This document shows, piece by piece, positions 62,635 to 64,000 of a stretch of 64,000 bases of DNA (the first letter of the stretch is position 1; each line of letters opens with the position of its first letter). Both the position numbers and the translations under genes were made by a program. Source of the stretch: Niveibacterium sp. SC-1 (GTDB lineage: Bacteria; Pseudomonadota; Gammaproteobacteria; Burkholderiales; Rhodocyclaceae); assembly GCF_038235435.1 (NCBI RefSeq), contig NZ_CP151275.1, positions 4,588,001-4,652,000 on the forward strand, read 5' to 3'. The notes beneath the pieces were generated by a model that searched no databases, had not been told where the DNA came from, and worked only from the letters and a program-made list of their open reading frames with translations.

Positions 62635-62648
62635 TGCAAGCGCTGTCA
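62635..62648. promoter_or_regulatory. LacI-family-type operator upstream of gene at 62742
   Basis: TGCAAGCGCTGTCA, two bases different from the perfect palindrome, lies 94 bp upstream of the ATG at 62742. Confidence 0.6.
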
Positions 62649-62741
62649 AATTTGCGACAGCTTCGCTACAGTGTCGCTCACGGGCCGACGGCAAACACAG
62701 ATCGCCGCCCGATCGCACACTGTCTATCGAGAGGCTCCGCC

Positions 62742-63635
62742 ATGTCCGCACGTCCCGTCACTCCGCTCCGCCAGGCCTTGATCGCGCTGGGCCTGAGCAC
62801 CCTGCTCGTCTCCGCTCCCGCCCACGGCGGCGCCCTGGATGGCCTGCTCGGTTTTTCCGACACCGGCAACGTGGAGTACTGGACCGGCCACAAGGACAAG
62901 CCGATGAAGTGGGGCGAGTGGGACTACATCAGCTTCGAGCGCCGCAAAGGCGCCGAGGCGGGCGCGCCTTCCAGCCACCCTGCCACCGTGGGCGAACAGC
63001 AGGTCGCGAGCCTTCTCGCGGCGGTCCGCATCGGACCGGAGAAGGCTGGACAGCCGGCCAAGCCCCTGTTCACCGAGGACGAAATCAACCGCCTCGCGCC
63101 CGCGATTGCGGCCGGCCTGGCAGTGGCGACGCCGGAGGAGGACATCGTGTTCCTGACCTCGGGGCGCCGCGACTTCAAGGAGCTGTTCGGCCGCATGGCA
63201 AATGCCGCACGGGTCTTCGTGGCGGACGGGCAGTTCAACATCATCGTCGGCACCCAGCTCTCGGACGCATTGATGTCTGTACGCCCGGGCACGAAGGCGT
63301 TCCTGGACCTCTCCACCGGCTCGCGCGCCAAGCTCGCCAAGGATGTGCATCTGGCCACGGTTTCCGGCGGCCAGCTCAAGCGTGAGGATTGGGTCGTGCT
63401 GCCTCTGGGCTTGCAGGCCGCTCCGGTCACCGCGGCAACGCCGGTCACGCCGGCAACCGCTGTGGCGGCTCCCGCTGCCGCAACAGCCGCACCGGCCGCG
63501 GCAGACGCGGAGAGCGACGCCTTCTTCAAGAAACAGAGCGCGCGCCTGAAAGGGCTCAAGAGCATGCGTGACCAAGGCCTGATCAGCGAAGAGGAATTCC
63601 AGGCCAAGCGCGCCGAGATCCTCCAGGGCCTCTGA
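62742..63635 (+). CDS. Secreted protein of unknown function with C-terminal SHOCT-like helix
   Basis: A 297-residue exported protein. The signal peptide ends near residue 30 (LVSAPAHG). The middle part (EYWTGHKDKPMKWGEWDYISFERRKG, then LTSGRRDFKELFGRMANAARVFVADGQFNIIVG) is not recognised. An Ala/Pro/Thr linker (about residues 224-254) leads to a C-terminal SHOCT-type helix (RLKGLKSMRDQGLISEEEFQAKRAEILQGL). The operator at 62635 suggests sugar-responsive expression. The partial gene downstream starts 25 bp after its stop. Confidence 0.7.
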   Translation: MSARPVTPLRQALIALGLSTLLVSAPAHGGALDGLLGFSDTGNVEYWTGHKDKPMKWGEWDYISFERRKGAEAGAPSSHPATVGEQQVASLLAAVRIGPEKAGQPAKPLFTEDEINRLAPAIAAGLAVATPEEDIVFLTSGRRDFKELFGRMANAARVFVADGQFNIIVGTQLSDALMSVRPGTKAFLDLSTGSRAKLAKDVHLATVSGGQLKREDWVVLPLGLQAAPVTAATPVTPATAVAAPAAATAAPAAADAESDAFFKKQSARLKGLKSMRDQGLISEEEFQAKRAEILQGL

Positions 63636-63660
63636 GTCGCCTCACGAACGGATGCCTCGA

Positions 63661-64000
63661 ATGTCCTTCCTGCGCAATCTTTTCGCCACCGCCGTGCTCG
63701 GCCTCGGCGTGTCGATTCCCGCCGCCGCGCGCGCGCCGCTGGAGCCTGCGGACGGTCGCACGCTTCTCATCGTCGGGCAGGAGAAGCATGAGATCGCCCG
63801 GTATTGGAAAGAGGTCGGGCCCGCGGGGGGCTACATGCTCTATAGCAGCCTGGCGACGCTCTCCGGGCTCGACGGCCCGATCAAGGGCAGCGGTTGCTCC
63901 GACAGCGGGACGATGGACTTCCAGGACTGGGTGCAGAACTATCCGGACACCGTGGCGCAGGTCGGGCTCTACATGGTGAGTTCGCTTACCGACGCCGCCA
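63661..64000 (+). CDS. Secreted protein, possibly glycan-active (3' part outside window)
   Basis: The first 113 codons are present and the frame is open to the window edge. A signal peptide (MSFLRNLFATAVLGLGVSIPAAARA) is followed by TLLIVGQEKHEIARYWKEVGPAGGYMLYSSLATLSGL and QNYPDTVAQVGLYMV. This pattern (VGQ near the N-terminus, GG-MLY-SL, YP-QVGLYMV) reminds me of secreted GH26-like mannanase proteins, but the catalytic region is not in view. It is cotranscribed with the gene at 62742, 25 bp upstream. Confidence 0.5.
   Translation, partial: MSFLRNLFATAVLGLGVSIPAAARAPLEPADGRTLLIVGQEKHEIARYWKEVGPAGGYMLYSSLATLSGLDGPIKGSGCSDSGTMDFQDWVQNYPDTVAQVGLYMVSSLTDAA

Larger units (their letters stand above)
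62136..62741. other. Divergent regulatory region of 606 bp with three LacI-type operators
   Basis: No gene is supported here. It holds operators at 62179-62192, 62240-62253 and 62635-62648, a GTCCGC/GCGGAC hairpin near 62391-62406 and a GCGACA/TGTCGC inverted repeat near 62653-62676. Transcription should run leftward toward the secreted-protein and sugar-binding-protein genes and rightward toward the gene at 62742. Confidence 0.55.

Overview
The window is high-GC DNA from a Gram-negative bacterium, most likely a betaproteobacterium of Rhodocyclales or Burkholderiales type. That placement is inferred from the combination of a Gram-negative porin and FadL, ornithine-lipid genes, a PEP-CTERM protein next to the PrsT repeat protein, and a PsrA-like regulator of fatty acid degradation. 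No rRNA, tRNA, CRISPR array, phage or transposase gene is visible.

Layout. 1-3150: small accessory genes (a P-loop protein cut by the window edge, SRPBCC, cupin, dienelactone-hydrolase-like, DUF4260 and SnoaL-like proteins). 3307-9347: a minus-strand operon for a spermidine/putrescine-type ABC importer with a GntR regulator and an Asp/Glu-hydantoin racemase. 9821-19799: storage-carbohydrate genes (glgX/treX, treZ, treY, then glgC) that would link ADP-glucose/glycogen synthesis to trehalose formation. They are interrupted by a small membrane protein and a zinc metallopeptidase. 19975-23388: a 7TM-DISM diguanylate cyclase, an unknown polytopic membrane protein and a YbaK-type deacylase. 23485-25150: the ornithine-lipid pair olsB-olsA.

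25151-26162 is a gene-free kilobase holding two diverged copies of a structured element of about 270 bp in inverted orientation, with a REPIN-like palindrome between them. 26163-39523 is a minus-strand fatty-acid block: PsrA-type regulator, FadE, thiolase, DegV, FadJ-type fusion, thioesterase, FadL, FadN-type fusion and FadA, which makes two hydratase/dehydrogenase-thiolase modules. 39695-46113: an ATM1-type ABC exporter (divergent from psrA across a perfect palindrome), a ParA-like ATPase, a PEP-CTERM protein with a sigma-54-type promoter, and PrsT.

46422-49588 is the glutamate/aspartate importer gltIJKL. 49944-64000 looks like a plant-oligosaccharide or xylan-oligomer locus: sugar ABC permeases and ATPase without a binding protein, SGNH esterase, LysR regulator, DUF5107 protein, GH43 beta-xylosidase, porin, a sugar-binding protein and unknown secreted proteins. 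Four LacI-family-type operators (TGCAAGCGCTTNCA and close variants) sit upstream of three of the transcription units at 60-62.7 kb, suggesting one sugar-responsive regulon. The regulator itself is not in the window.

All functional statements come from reading motifs and gene order. No database search was run.
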